This document shows, piece after piece, positions 39,372 through 48,436 of a DNA stretch of 64,000 bases (within the stretch, counting starts at the first letter, position 1; the number at the start of each line of letters is the position of its first letter). A model generated the notes under the pieces. It did not search any database, was not told the origin of the DNA, and worked only from the letters and a program-made list of their open reading frames with translations. This DNA comes from Enterobacter hormaechei subsp. xiangfangensis. GTDB taxonomy: Bacteria; Pseudomonadota; Gammaproteobacteria; Enterobacterales; Enterobacteriaceae. The position numbers were made by a program, and so were the translations under genes. The DNA is taken from assembly GCF_001729785.1 (NCBI RefSeq), contig NZ_CP017183.1:4526001-4590000 (forward strand), in the 5' to 3' direction.

Positions 39372-39388
39372 GATTTTCCGTATCTTCT

Positions 39389-39937
39389 TTAGTTTTGTTC
39401 CGCCACCAGCAGCGCGTGCGTATCGGGCTCCAGCGCCTTAAAGATATGCGGCTGGTCAGCAGGGTAGCAAATGTAATCTCCCGGGCCGAGTTCTTCCGCC
39501 GCGTCGATCAGACCGACCATCGCCCGCCCCTGGGTCACGATAATATGCTCAACCGAACCAGGCGGATGGGGCTGGGAAATACGGTCTGCCCCCGGCTGAG
39601 TCAGCAGCAGATAGATATCACGACGCGCGCCCGGCGGACACGCCGCGAGCAAAATCGCCTCGTAGTTCGCCTGCCCGGCGACGACTTTTGTGCCCTCGCC
39701 GCGGCGGATCACCTGCGTGACGGGTTGCTGCGGCTCCAGTAACCGGGCAAACGGAATATCCAGCGCCACGCAAAGCGACCACAGCGTTTCCAGGCTAGGA
39801 TTGCCGTTGCCAGACTCCAGTTGTGAAAGCGTGGATTTGGCGATCCCGGCACGGCGGGCAATTTCCGCCAGTGAGAGCCCGGTTCGCAGGCGTTCTCGTA
39901 CCAGGCTTTTGGCGATCACGCTGATTGGCTGCGTCAT
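39389..39937 (-). CDS. XRE-family regulator with cupin domain
   Basis: DNA-binding regulator of 182 residues. The helix-turn-helix (about 10-66) contains SLAEIARRAGIAKSTLSQLE, and a C-terminal cupin (about 105-180) contains the metal/ligand pattern PGSVEHIIVTQGRAMVG and YPADQPHIFKAL. This architecture is common in regulators of amino-acid or amine export. It diverges from azlC across a 103-base gap holding a 15-bp palindrome, so it probably controls that exporter and itself. The effector is unknown. Confidence 0.85.
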   Translation of the reverse strand: MTQPISVIAKSLVRERLRTGLSLAEIARRAGIAKSTLSQLESGNGNPSLETLWSLCVALDIPFARLLEPQQPVTQVIRRGEGTKVVAGQANYEAILLAACPPGARRDIYLLLTQPGADRISQPHPPGSVEHIIVTQGRAMVGLIDAAEELGPGDYICYPADQPHIFKALEPDTHALLVAEQN

Positions 39938-39962
39938 AAAAACGGCCTCTTTCTCTCTATAA

Positions 39963-39977
39963 CGAACGAATCGTTCG
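39963..39977. promoter_or_regulatory. Palindromic operator in the XRE-cupin/azlC gap
   Basis: CGAACGA, A, TCGTTCG: perfect 7-bp arms around one base. Partial copies, GCGTTCATT near 39999 and ACGTTCGAT near 40018, follow at roughly 20-base spacing around the azlC promoter. Confidence 0.7.
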
Positions 39978-39979
39978 CC

Positions 39980-40011
39980 TTGTAAAACGATTTTGATGCG
40001 TTCATTATAAT
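39980..40011 (+). promoter_or_regulatory. Candidate azlCD promoter
   Basis: TATAAT at 40006-40011 is a perfect -10. The best -35 (TTGTAA at 39980) is spaced 20 bases, so activation may be needed. The start codon is only 29 bases past the -10, and there is no strong ribosome site. Confidence 0.5.
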
Positions 40012-40040
40012 GGAAATACGTTCGATATGGCTAAAATGGT

Positions 40041-40700
40041 ATGAAGAATCACCTCTCTTGCCTGAAAGGCGACACGATAAAAGCGATCGTCCTGGTCTGC
40101 CTCGCGGTGGGCGTGGTCGGCATGTCTTATGGCTCACTGGCGATGGCCTACGGTTTCCCGCTGTGGGTGCCGTTTGTCCTCTCCCTCACGGTGCTGGCAG
40201 GCGCATCCGAGTTTATGTTTATTGGCATCGTGGCAAGCGGCGGCAATCCGCTGGCAGCGGCCGCGGCCGGTTTACTGGTAAACGCACGCCATGTGCCGTT
40301 CGGCGTAACGGTGCGTGACCTGGTGGGCAAGCGCGGCCTGAGCTTTCTGGGCTGTCATATTATGAACGATGAAAGCGTGGTGTTCGGCCTTTCGCAAAAA
40401 ACCGCCGAGCAGCGTAAAGCGGCCTACTGGCTGTGCGGCCTGGGCGTGGCAATTATCTGGCCGCTGGGGGCGGTACTGGGGGCGATGGTCGGCAAGCTGC
40501 TGCCAGACCCGGAAACCATCGGGCTGGACGCGGTGTTCCCGGCGATCCTGCTGGCGTTAGTGGTGCCGGCATTTAAAAACCGTACCACGCTGATCCGCGC
40601 CTGTAGCGGCGCAGTGTTGTCGCTGGCCGCCGTACCGTTTGCGCCGGTGGGTCTGCCGGTACTGCTCTCTTTGCTCGGCCTTGCCGCGAGGAAAAAATAA
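40041..40700 (+). CDS. AzlC-family amino-acid exporter, large subunit
   Basis: Inner-membrane protein of 219 residues with about six to seven hydrophobic segments. The AzlC pattern is seen in LAGASEFMFIGIVASGG and LLVNARHVPFGVTVRDL, close to YgaZ/BrnF subunits of branched-chain amino-acid exporters. TAATG joins its stop to the azlD start. The true substrate is unknown; valine, leucine or methionine export is typical. The start has no good Shine-Dalgarno sequence, but the first membrane segment needs residues from this ATG. Confidence 0.82.
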   Translation: MKNHLSCLKGDTIKAIVLVCLAVGVVGMSYGSLAMAYGFPLWVPFVLSLTVLAGASEFMFIGIVASGGNPLAAAAAGLLVNARHVPFGVTVRDLVGKRGLSFLGCHIMNDESVVFGLSQKTAEQRKAAYWLCGLGVAIIWPLGAVLGAMVGKLLPDPETIGLDAVFPAILLALVVPAFKNRTTLIRACSGAVLSLAAVPFAPVGLPVLLSLLGLAARKK

Positions 40701-41023
40701 TGGAAAACATGACGGTCTTTATTCTCGGCATCGCCATTCTTTCTGCCGGAACCTATCTGATGCGTCTTGGCGGAGCGAAGCTTGGCAACCGGCTGGCGCT
40801 TTCAGAACGGTCGCAGGCGCTGCTTTCAGACGCGGCTACCGTTTTGCTGTTCTCCGTCGCGCTGGCGACAACGTTTTATGAAGGGGACCATTTTGCCGGG
40901 ATGGCACGTGTGCTGGGCGTGGGGTTCGCGGTGTTTCTGGCCTGGCGCAAAATGCCGTTAATTGTGGTGATCGTCGCGGCGGCGGTGGTGACCGCACTGC
41001 TGCGTCTGGCAGGCATAAACTAA
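40700..41023 (+). CDS. AzlD-family amino-acid exporter, small subunit
   Basis: Hydrophobic protein of 107 residues with three to four membrane segments (FILGIAILSAGTYLMRLGG, AATVLLFSVALATTF, MPLIVVIVAAAVVTALLRL). It fits the AzlD/YgaH small subunit, which acts with AzlC. Its start shares one base with the azlC stop, so the pair is co-translated. A terminator follows directly. Confidence 0.82.
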   Translation: MENMTVFILGIAILSAGTYLMRLGGAKLGNRLALSERSQALLSDAATVLLFSVALATTFYEGDHFAGMARVLGVGFAVFLAWRKMPLIVVIVAAAVVTALLRLAGIN

Positions 41024-41048
41024 AAAGCGCCCCAGGGGCGCTCTTTCG
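41022..41048 (+). terminator. Terminator of azlCD
   Basis: AGCGCCCC/GGGGCGCT palindrome (41026-41042) followed by CTTTC, starting 3 bases after the azlD stop. Its A-rich left flank means it may serve the minus-strand gene at 41063 as well. Confidence 0.75.
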
Positions 41049-41062
41049 ACGGTATAGCGGAA

Positions 41063-41275
41063 TTATTTGTTCAGTTCAGCGGTCATGTGTACGCGGTTAC
41101 CGGTGAATGCCTGGGTAATTTTGTAGGATGACGCGCCCGCTTCCTGTGCCTGTGCAGCGATTTTAGCTTCTGCACCATCCAGGGTAGAGGCGGATGCGGT
41201 CACTGTCTGCGCAGCGAAAGAACCAAAAGAGGTAGCCAGAGCGATTACTGCGACAAAAGTTTTGATGCTTTTCAT
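41063..41275 (-). CDS. Small periplasmic DUF1471 (YdgH/BhsA/YhcN-like) protein
   Basis: Secreted 70-residue protein: signal peptide of 21 residues (cleavage after SFGSFA, before AQTVTASASTLDGAEAKIAA). The rest forms the DUF1471 core QEAGASSYKITQAFTGNRVHMTAELNK. Such proteins respond to envelope or acid stress and influence biofilm in enterobacteria; the exact role here is unknown. AAAGGG precedes the ATG at 41275. It stands alone between azlD and fdhD and is absent from this place in E. coli. Confidence 0.85.
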   Translation of the reverse strand: MKSIKTFVAVIALATSFGSFAAQTVTASASTLDGAEAKIAAQAQEAGASSYKITQAFTGNRVHMTAELNK

Positions 41276-41389
41276 GAGATAAACCCTTTCGTTAAGTTGT
41301 TTAGATAAGGCGCCGTGCCTTGATGAGATAAATATTAGACCTCATCATGAACAACTAAAAGCGGAAGGATTTGCTATACTCATTCAAAA

Positions 41390-42226
41390 TTACTGATCAA
41401 CTATCAATCGCTGCGGATGGGTGTAAATAGTTGCTCTACCCGGCTTGCAGAACCCCACCAGCGTCAGGTTGCAGCGCTCCGCCACTTCCACCGCCAGCGT
41501 GGTTGCCGCTGACACCGCAAACAGAATTTCCACGCCGCACATGGCGGACTTTTGCACCATCTCATAGCTGGCGCGGCTGGAGACTAACGCCGCGCCCTGC
41601 TGCCAGACGTTGCTTTCCCGAGCGCGGCGACCTAACAGCTTATCCAGCGCGACGTGGCGGCCCACATCTTCATGACCGCCGGCAATGTTGCCTGACGGCA
41701 ATATCCATGCCGCCGCGTGGGTACAGCCGCTGAGCTGACCGATGGGTTGCACGTCGTTCAGGTGCTCAAGCGCCCGATCAAGGTGCGCCAGATTGAACGT
41801 CTGGGTGAACGGCAGCGGGATAATGGGTTTGCCGATATCGTTAAGCTGTTCAACGCCGCACACGCCGCAGCCGGTACGTCCGGCCAGCGCCCGGCGGCGC
41901 TCTTTCAGCCCCATAAAGCGGCGGCTGGAGAGTTCGATTTGCACTTCAAGACCATTACAGGCATGAACCACATCCATGCCGTAGATCTCCTGCGGATGCG
42001 CAATGATGCCTTCCGAGAGGGAAAAACCTATGGCGAACAGCTCCAGATCTTTCGGCGAGGCCATCATCACCACATGCGAAATACCGTTGTAAACCAGGGC
42101 AACGGGGACCTCTTCCGCCAGAAAATCCGGCGTGGCATGTGAAATGTGAGGCGGTCTGTGTATCGACAGTTCCACAATACCCGCAGGCAGTGGCGACGCG
42201 TGGGCAACACGGTTTTGTTTAGACAC
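41390..42226 (-). CDS. fdhD: Formate dehydrogenase sulfurtransferase FdhD
   Basis: Transfers sulfur from IscS to the molybdenum cofactor of formate dehydrogenases, needed for their activity. The product is about 278 residues from GTG 42226, preceded by AGGAATACC; a TTG at 42244 is the upstream alternative. [13 protein letters not shown] holds the two sulfur-relay cysteines. Other family blocks are [38 protein letters not shown] and [14 protein letters not shown]. The N-terminal 35 residues differ from E. coli FdhD, while the rest is very similar. Divergent from fdoG. Confidence 0.95.
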   Translation of the reverse strand: MSKQNRVAHASPLPAGIVELSIHRPPHISHATPDFLAEEVPVALVYNGISHVVMMASPKDLELFAIGFSLSEGIIAHPQEIYGMDVVHACNGLEVQIELSSRRFMGLKERRRALAGRTGCGVCGVEQLNDIGKPIIPLPFTQTFNLAHLDRALEHLNDVQPIGQLSGCTHAAAWILPSGNIAGGHEDVGRHVALDKLLGRRARESNVWQQGAALVSSRASYEMVQKSAMCGVEILFAVSAATTLAVEVAERCNLTLVGFCKPGRATIYTHPQRLIVDQ

Positions 42227-42384
42227 AACGGTATTCCTGAACAACCACGGAAGTGAGCCTGCTATTGCAACACAAACGGCAGGCCTTACGCATAGTATGG
42301 ATCAACTTTTCAGCAACCATTCTCCTACTCAATACGGAGGGGTGCAACCGATCACCTGCTACACCTCTTTAACATGCACAGGGT

Positions 42385-42408
42385 AAAATGTGATTGATAT
42401 CACATTTT
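42385..42408. promoter_or_regulatory. Strong CRP-like palindrome between fdhD and fdoG
   Basis: TGTGA, TTGATA, TCACA at 42389-42404, flanked by AAAA and TTTT, gives perfect 9-bp arms. The 371-base gap (42227-42597) holds this site and the two promoters; no other element could be named with confidence. Confidence 0.7.
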
Positions 42409-42597
42409 ATAATCAATGCCGTGATAATACGTTCACTTTGTTTTAACCCCGTTGGAACAGGCGTACCGACATTGTGGTATTCTGGGCTTATCCCTCGGAG
42501 AAATGAGGGATTAACGCAAATTTTTCTCCTTTGCGGTTAATTCTCAACCGCAGAGTAAAACTACATAGCAATGTCGTAATGAACCAAGGAGTGACCC

Positions 42598-45500
42598 ATG
42601 CAGGTCAGCAGAAGGCAGTTCTTTAAGATCTGCGCTGGCGGTATGGCAGGCACCACGGCGGCGGCACTGGGCTTTGCGCCCGGTGTAGCGCTGGCGGAAA
42701 CACGGCAGTATAAACTGCTGCGCACCCGCGAAACCCGTAACACCTGTACGTACTGCTCCGTCGGCTGTGGGCTGTTAATGTATAGCCTCGGCGACGGTGC
42801 GAAAAACGCCAAAGCATCTATTTTCCACATCGAAGGCGATCCGGATCACCCGGTAAACCGTGGTGCACTCTGTCCGAAAGGGGCCGGTCTGGTAGATTTT
42901 ATCCACTCCGAAAGCCGCCTGAAGTTTCCTGAGTATCGCGCTCCCGGCTCTGACAAATGGCAGCAAATCAGCTGGGAAGAAGCGTTCGATCGCATCGCTA
43001 AGCTGATGAAAGAAGACCGCGATGCCAACTTTATCGCGAAGAATGCCGAAGGCACCACCGTTAACCGTTGGCTCTCCACCGGCATGCTGTGTGCTTCAGC
43101 GTCCAGTAACGAAACCGGCTATTTAACCCAGAAATTTACGCGCGCACTCGGTATGCTCGCGGTCGACAACCAGGCGCGTGTCTGACACGGACCAACGGTA
43201 GCAAGTCTTGCTCCAACATTTGGTCGCGGTGCGATGACCAACCACTGGGTCGACATCAAGAACGCCAACCTTATTGTGGTGATGGGCGGTAACGCCGCTG
43301 AAGCGCACCCTGTCGGGTTCCGCTGGGCGATGGAAGCCAAAATCCACAACGGCGCGAAGCTGATTGTGATCGATCCCCGCTTTACGCGTACAGCGTCAGT
43401 GGCGGATTTCTACACCCCTATTCGTTCAGGTACTGACATCACTTTCCTGTCAGGCGTACTGCTGTACCTGATGACCAACGAAAAATATAACCGCGAGTAC
43501 ACCGAAGCCTATACCAACGCCAGCCTGATCGTGCGTGAGGATTACCACTTCGAAGATGGCCTGTTCAGCGGTTACGACGCCGAAAAACGCAAGTACGACA
43601 AAACCAGCTGGAACTACGAGCTGGACGAAAACGGCTTTGCGAAGCGCGACACCACCCTGCAACACCCGCGCTGCGTGTGGAACCTGCTGAAAGAGCACGT
43701 TTCCCGCTACACGCCGGAGGTTGTCGAAAACATCTGTGGGACGCCGAAAGCGGATTTCCTGAAGGTGTGCGAGTTGATTGCGGAAACCAGCGCGAAAGAT
43801 AAAACCGCGTCGTTCCTGTATGCGCTCGGCTGGACGCAGCACTCCATCGGCGCGCAGAACATCCGCACCATGGCGATGGTTCAGCTGCTCCTCGGCAACA
43901 TGGGGATGGCAGGCGGCGGCGTGAACGCCCTGCGCGGTCACTCCAACATTCAGGGTCTGACCGACCTCGGCCTGCTGTCTCAGAGCCTGACGGGTTACAT
44001 GAACCTGCCGAGCGAGAAACAGACTGACCTGCAAACCTACCTGACGGCCAGCACGCCAAAACCGCTGCTCGAAGGCCAGGTGAACTACTGGGGCAACTAT
44101 CCGAAGTTCTTCGTCTCGCTGATGAAAGCCTTCTACGGCGACAAGGCGACGGCGGAAAACAGCTGGGGCTTTGACTGGCTGCCGAAGTGGGACAAAGGTT
44201 ACGACGTACTTCAGTACTTCGAAATGATGCACCAGGGCCAGGTCAACGGCTATATCTGCCAGGGCTTTAACCCGGTGGCGTCGTTCCCGAACAAGAACAA
44301 GGTTGTCGAGTCTCTGTCGAAGCTGAAGTTCCTGGTGACGATTGACCCGCTCAATACCGAAACGTCGACGTTCTGGCAGAACCACGGTGAGTCGAACGAC
44401 GTCGATCCGTCGAAGATTCAGACCGAAGTGTTCCGTCTGCCGTCCACCTGCTTCGCGGAAGAGAACGGGTCTATCGTCAACTCCGGCCGCTGGTTGCAGT
44501 GGCACTGGAAAGGCGCAGACGCCCCGGGCATCGCCCTGAATGACGGCGAGATCCTGGCCGGCATCTTCTTACGCCTGCGTAAGATGTACGCCTCTGAGGG
44601 CGGCGCAACGCCTGAGCCGGTACTGAACATGACCTGGAACTACTCGACGCCGGAAAACCCAGCGCCGGAAGAAGTGGCCATGGAGAGCAACGGTAAAGCG
44701 CTGGCGGACGTTATCGACCCGGCGACCGGTGCGGTGCTGGCGAAGAAAGGCGATCAGCTCAGCACCTTCGCGCACCTGCGCGATGACGGTACGACGTCAA
44801 GCGGCTGCTGGATCTTTGCCGGGAGCTGGACGCCGAAAGGCAACCAGATGGCCAACCGCGATAACGCCGACCCGTCGGGCCTCGGTAATACGCTGGGCTG
44901 GGCATGGGCGTGGCCGCTTAACCGCCGCATCCTCTATAACCGTGCCTCCGCTGATCCGCAGGGCAACCCGTGGGATCCGAAGCGTCAGCTTCTGAAGTGG
45001 GACGGCGCGAAATGGGGCGGCGTGGATATTCCGGACTACAGCACTGCCGCACCAGGCAGCGATGTCGGGCCGTTTATCATGCAGCCTGAAGGGATGGGCC
45101 GTCTGTTTGCTATCGATAAGATGGCGGAAGGGCCATTCCCGGAACACTACGAGCCGTTTGAGACGCCGCTGGGTACTAACCCGCTGCACCCGAACGTGGT
45201 CTCTAACCCGGCAGCCCGTATCTTCAAGAGCGATTTTGAAGCGCTGGGTAAAAAGGACAAGTTCCCGTATGTCGGCACCACTTACCGTCTGACCGAGCAC
45301 TTCCACTACTGGACCAAGCACGCGCTGCTGAATGCCATCGCGCAGCCGGAACAGTTTGTGGAGATCGGCGAGAAGCTGGCGAACAAACTCGGCATTGCCC
45401 ATGGCGATACCGTGAAGGTCTCCTCTAACCGCGGCTACATCAAAGCCAAGGCGGTGGTGACCAAGCGTATTCGCACGCTGAACGTTCACGGTCAGCAGGT

Positions 45501-45648
45501 GGATACCATCGGCATCCCGATTCACTGGGGTTATGAGGGCGTGGCGAAGAAAGGGTTCATTGCGAACACCCTGACGCCGTTCGTCGGTGATGCGAACACG
45601 CAGACGCCGGAGTTTAAGGCCTTCCTCGTGAACGTGGAAAAGGTGTAA
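42598..45648 (+). CDS. fdoG: Formate dehydrogenase-O catalytic subunit FdoG (selenoprotein)
   Basis: Periplasmic subunit oxidising formate to CO2 with a bis-MGD molybdenum centre and one 4Fe-4S cluster. The product has 1016 residues when TGA 43183-43185 (codon 196, in ARV-U-HGPTV) is read as selenocysteine. The Tat signal is VSRRQFFKICAGGMAG, and the cluster motif TCTYCSVGCGLLM follows. Sec is the Mo ligand, and the next His is catalytic. The SECIS hairpin lies at 43197-43214. Near-identical to E. coli FdoG along its whole length; the in-frame TGA is functional, not a break. Followed by fdoH after 12 bases. Confidence 0.96.
43197..43214 (+). promoter_or_regulatory. SECIS hairpin for selenocysteine insertion in fdoG
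   Basis: GG, bulged T, AGCA, loop AGTCT, TGCT, CC: the bacterial apical SECIS with its bulged U and GU in the loop, recognised by SelB. It starts 11 bases after the TGA codon (43183-43185), inside the coding sequence. Confidence 0.9.
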
Positions 45649-45660
45649 CGGAGACGACTT

Positions 45661-46563
45661 ATGGCTTATCAATCTCAAGACATTATCCGTCGTTCCGCGA
45701 CTAACGGTTTCACGCCCGCGCCTCAGGCGCGGGACCACCAGCAGGAAGTGGCGAAGCTTATCGACGTGACCACCTGTATCGGCTGTAAAGCCTGTCAGGT
45801 GGCCTGCTCTGAGTGGAACGACATCCGTGACGAAGTGGGTCACAACGTCGGGGTGTACGACAACCCGGCGGACCTGACCGCCAAGTCCTGGACGGTAATG
45901 CGTTTCTCGGAAGTGGAGCAGAACGACAAGCTGGAATGGCTTATTCGCAAAGACGGCTGTATGCACTGTGCGGATCCGGGCTGCCTGAAGGCGTGTCCGT
46001 CAGAAGGGGCTATCATTCAGTATGCCAACGGCATCGTCGACTTCCAGTCCGAGCAGTGCATTGGCTGCGGCTACTGCATCGCGGGCTGTCCGTTCGACGT
46101 GCCGCGCATGAACCCGGAAGACAACCGCGTCTACAAATGTACGCTGTGCGTTGACCGCGTAAATGTCGGCCAGGAGCCAGCGTGCGTGAAGACCTGTCCA
46201 ACCGGCGCTATCCACTTTGGCTCTAAAGAGGATATGAAAACGCTGGCGGCAGAGCGCGTGGGCGAGCTGAAAACTCGTGGTTACGATAACGCGGGCCTGT
46301 ACGATCCGGCCGGGGTTGGCGGTACGCACGTGATGTACGTGCTGCACCACGCCGACAAGCCGAACCTGTATCACGGCCTGCCGGAGAACCCGGAAATCAG
46401 CGCGACCGTGAAGTTCTGGAAAGGCATCTGGAAACCGCTGGCCGCGGTCGGTTTTGCGGCCACCTTCGCAGCGAGCATCTTCCACTACGTCGGCGTTGGT
46501 CCGAACCGTGCGGAAGAGGAAGACGACAACCTGCATGAAGAGAAAGACGAGGTGCGCAAATGA
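45661..46563 (+). CDS. fdoH: Formate dehydrogenase-O iron-sulfur subunit FdoH
   Basis: Electron-transfer subunit carrying four 4Fe-4S clusters between FdoG and the cytochrome b subunit. The product has 300 residues. The Cys sets are [37 protein letters not shown] and [20 protein letters not shown]. One C-terminal membrane anchor lies at about 255-278 ([18 protein letters not shown]). Its start is 12 bases after the fdoG stop and it overlaps fdoI by 4 bases. Confidence 0.97.
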   Translation: MAYQSQDIIRRSATNGFTPAPQARDHQQEVAKLIDVTTCIGCKACQVACSEWNDIRDEVGHNVGVYDNPADLTAKSWTVMRFSEVEQNDKLEWLIRKDGCMHCADPGCLKACPSEGAIIQYANGIVDFQSEQCIGCGYCIAGCPFDVPRMNPEDNRVYKCTLCVDRVNVGQEPACVKTCPTGAIHFGSKEDMKTLAAERVGELKTRGYDNAGLYDPAGVGGTHVMYVLHHADKPNLYHGLPENPEISATVKFWKGIWKPLAAVGFAATFAASIFHYVGVGPNRAEEEDDNLHEEKDEVRK

Positions 46564-47195
46564 GAAAACGTGACACCATCGTGCGCTACACCGCGCCGGA
46601 ACGCATCAACCACTGGGTCACCGCCTTCTGCTTCATGCTGGCGGCGATAAGCGGGCTGGGGTTCTTCTTCCCGTCCTTCAACTGGCTGATGCAGATCATG
46701 GGGACACCACAGCTGGCGCGTATACTGCACCCGTTTGTGGGCGTCATCATGTTCGCGTCGTTCATCATCATGTTTTTCCGTTACTGGCACCATAACCTAA
46801 TCAATCGGGATGATATCTTTTGGGCGAAGAATATTCGTAAGATCGTCGTCAACGAGGAAGTAGGTGATACCGGGCGTTATAACTTCGGCCAGAAATGCGT
46901 ATTCTGGGCGGCGATTATCTTCCTGGTCCTGTTGCTGGTGAGCGGCGTGATCATCTGGCGTCCGTACTTTGCGCCTGCTTTCTCAATCCCGGTGATCCGA
47001 TTTGCGCTAATGCTGCATTCATTTGCCGCAGTGGCGTTAATTGTGGTTATCATGGTGCATATTTACGCCGCCCTCTGGGTGAAAGGCACCATTACCGCGA
47101 TGGTGGAAGGCTGGGTCACCAAAACGTGGGCGAAGAAACATCACCCGCGCTGGTACCGAGAAGTCCGCCAGAAACAGGAAAAGTCATCTGAATGA
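46560..47195 (+). CDS. fdoI: Formate dehydrogenase-O cytochrome b556 subunit FdoI
   Basis: Inner-membrane diheme cytochrome passing electrons to menaquinone or ubiquinone on the cytoplasmic side. The product has 211 residues and four membrane segments, with candidate heme His in [32 protein letters not shown] and [13 protein letters not shown]. The start overlaps fdoH (ATGA), and the end overlaps fdhE by 4 bases, so the four genes form one coupled operon. Confidence 0.97.
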   Translation: MRKRDTIVRYTAPERINHWVTAFCFMLAAISGLGFFFPSFNWLMQIMGTPQLARILHPFVGVIMFASFIIMFFRYWHHNLINRDDIFWAKNIRKIVVNEEVGDTGRYNFGQKCVFWAAIIFLVLLLVSGVIIWRPYFAPAFSIPVIRFALMLHSFAAVALIVVIMVHIYAALWVKGTITAMVEGWVTKTWAKKHHPRWYREVRQKQEKSSE

Positions 47196-48121
47196 GTATT
47201 CGCATAATCCCGCAAGATGAGCTGGGGTCGAGCGAGAAACGTACGGCGGAGTATATTCCGCCGTTGTTATTCCCCAGACTCAAGAACCTCTACAACCGCC
47301 GCGCAGAGCGTCTGCGCGAGCTGGCAGAGAACAACCCGCTGGGCGATTTTCTGCGTTTTGCCGCGCTGGTCGCCCATGCGCAGGAAGTGGTGCTGTACGA
47401 CCATCCGCTGCAAATGGACCTGACCGCACGCATCAAAGAAGCCAATGAGCAGGGCAAACCGCCGCTGGATATTCACGTTCTGCCGCGCGACAAGCACTGG
47501 CATAAGCTGCTGCATTCCCTGATCGCCGAGCTGAAGCCCGAGATGAGCGGCACGGCGCTGGCGGTCATTGAGAACCTGGAAAAAGCCTCCGATCAGGAGC
47601 TGGAAGAGATGGCGAGCGCGCTGTTTGCTTCCGACTTCTCACTGGTGAGCAGCGATAAAGCGCCGTTCATCTGGGCTGCGCTGTCGCTCTACTGGGCGCA
47701 AATGGCGAGCCTGATTCCAGGTAAAGCCCGCGCCGAATACGGCGAAGCGCGCCAGTTCTGCCCGGTGTGTGGTTCAATGCCGGTCTCCAGCATGGTGCAA
47801 ATCGGCACCACTCAGGGGCTGCGCTACCTGCACTGCAACCTGTGTGAAACCGAGTGGCACGTGGTGCGCATCAAGTGCAGCAACTGCGAACAGACCCGCG
47901 ATCTGAACTACTGGTCGCTGGAAAATGAAGACGCGGCGGTGAAAGCGGAGAGCTGCGGCGACTGCGGGACCTACCTGAAGATTCTGTATCAGGAAAAAGA
48001 CCCGAAAGTCGAAGCCGTGGCCGACGATCTCGCCTCGCTGATTCTGGACGCGAAGATGGAGCAGGAGGGCTTTGCCCGCAGCTCGATCAACCCGTTCCTG
48101 TTCCCGGGTGAAGGGGAGTAA
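47192..48121 (+). CDS. fdhE: Formate dehydrogenase accessory protein FdhE
   Basis: Cytoplasmic Tat proof-reading chaperone that binds the FdoG/FdnG precursor during maturation. The product has 309 residues. The C-terminal half has the iron-binding CxxC rubredoxin-like motifs [26 protein letters not shown] and CGDCG. Overlaps fdoI by 4 bases. A REP element follows within 15 bases. Confidence 0.96.
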   Translation: MSIRIIPQDELGSSEKRTAEYIPPLLFPRLKNLYNRRAERLRELAENNPLGDFLRFAALVAHAQEVVLYDHPLQMDLTARIKEANEQGKPPLDIHVLPRDKHWHKLLHSLIAELKPEMSGTALAVIENLEKASDQELEEMASALFASDFSLVSSDKAPFIWAALSLYWAQMASLIPGKARAEYGEARQFCPVCGSMPVSSMVQIGTTQGLRYLHCNLCETEWHVVRIKCSNCEQTRDLNYWSLENEDAAVKAESCGDCGTYLKILYQEKDPKVEAVADDLASLILDAKMEQEGFARSSINPFLFPGEGE

Positions 48122-48135
48122 TCTCCTGTGAGAGT

Positions 48136-48160
48136 GCCGGGCGGCGCGAGTTTGCCCGGC
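48136..48160. repeat. REP element after fdhE
   Basis: GCCGGGCGGCGCGAGTTTGC followed by CCGGC, at the 3' end of the fdo operon. Confidence 0.75.
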
Positions 48161-48436
48161 CTACACCTCGACAGCAATACCTGCCGTCTTATATGCCAGA
48201 TGCTCTTCAGCCCGTAGTCCAGGATCCGTCTAAAGACGCGTTATCGCTTTAGCATCGCTTCCACGGCAAATCTCAGGCAACATCCGCACTTTATGTCTGT
48301 GACGAAAGCAGATAATAAAAAAGCTCTCGCCTTTGCGAGCAGCTTTCAAGACTTTTCCCCTCAATAATATTCTTGTTTTCTTTTGAATTAAACCAGGCTA
48401 TAAAGCTGTACATTCATACAGTTAAAAGGTGTTTTC
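48161..48436. other. Gene-free stretch between fdhE and the hydrolase gene
   Basis: E. coli has yiiF-yiiE near here; no frame of either was found. The stretch has lower GC than its flanks, one strong minus-strand terminator (48316-48345) with no obvious gene before it, and a TATAAA at 48399-48404 that may belong to the promoter of the downstream gene. I see nothing else. Confidence 0.5.
48316..48345 (-). terminator. Orphan minus-strand terminator
   Basis: AGCTGCTCGC, AAAG, GCGAGAGCT hairpin (48344-48322) with one unpaired base, followed on the minus strand by TTTTTTATTA. The only genes near it lie on the plus strand, so it may end an antisense or lost transcript. It might also stop plus-strand read-through weakly. 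Confidence 0.65.

Noticed and set aside
42389..42404. FNR site in the fdhD-fdoG gap
   Set aside because: FNR needs TTGAT, four bases, ATCAA; only one half is present, while the CRP pattern is exact.
43183..43185. In-frame TGA in the formate dehydrogenase gene, possible pseudogene
   Set aside because: It is at the known selenocysteine position, followed by a SECIS hairpin, and the downstream frame is intact FdoG.
48161..48320. Remnant of yiiF or yiiE
   Set aside because: No frame gives a recognisable stretch of either protein.
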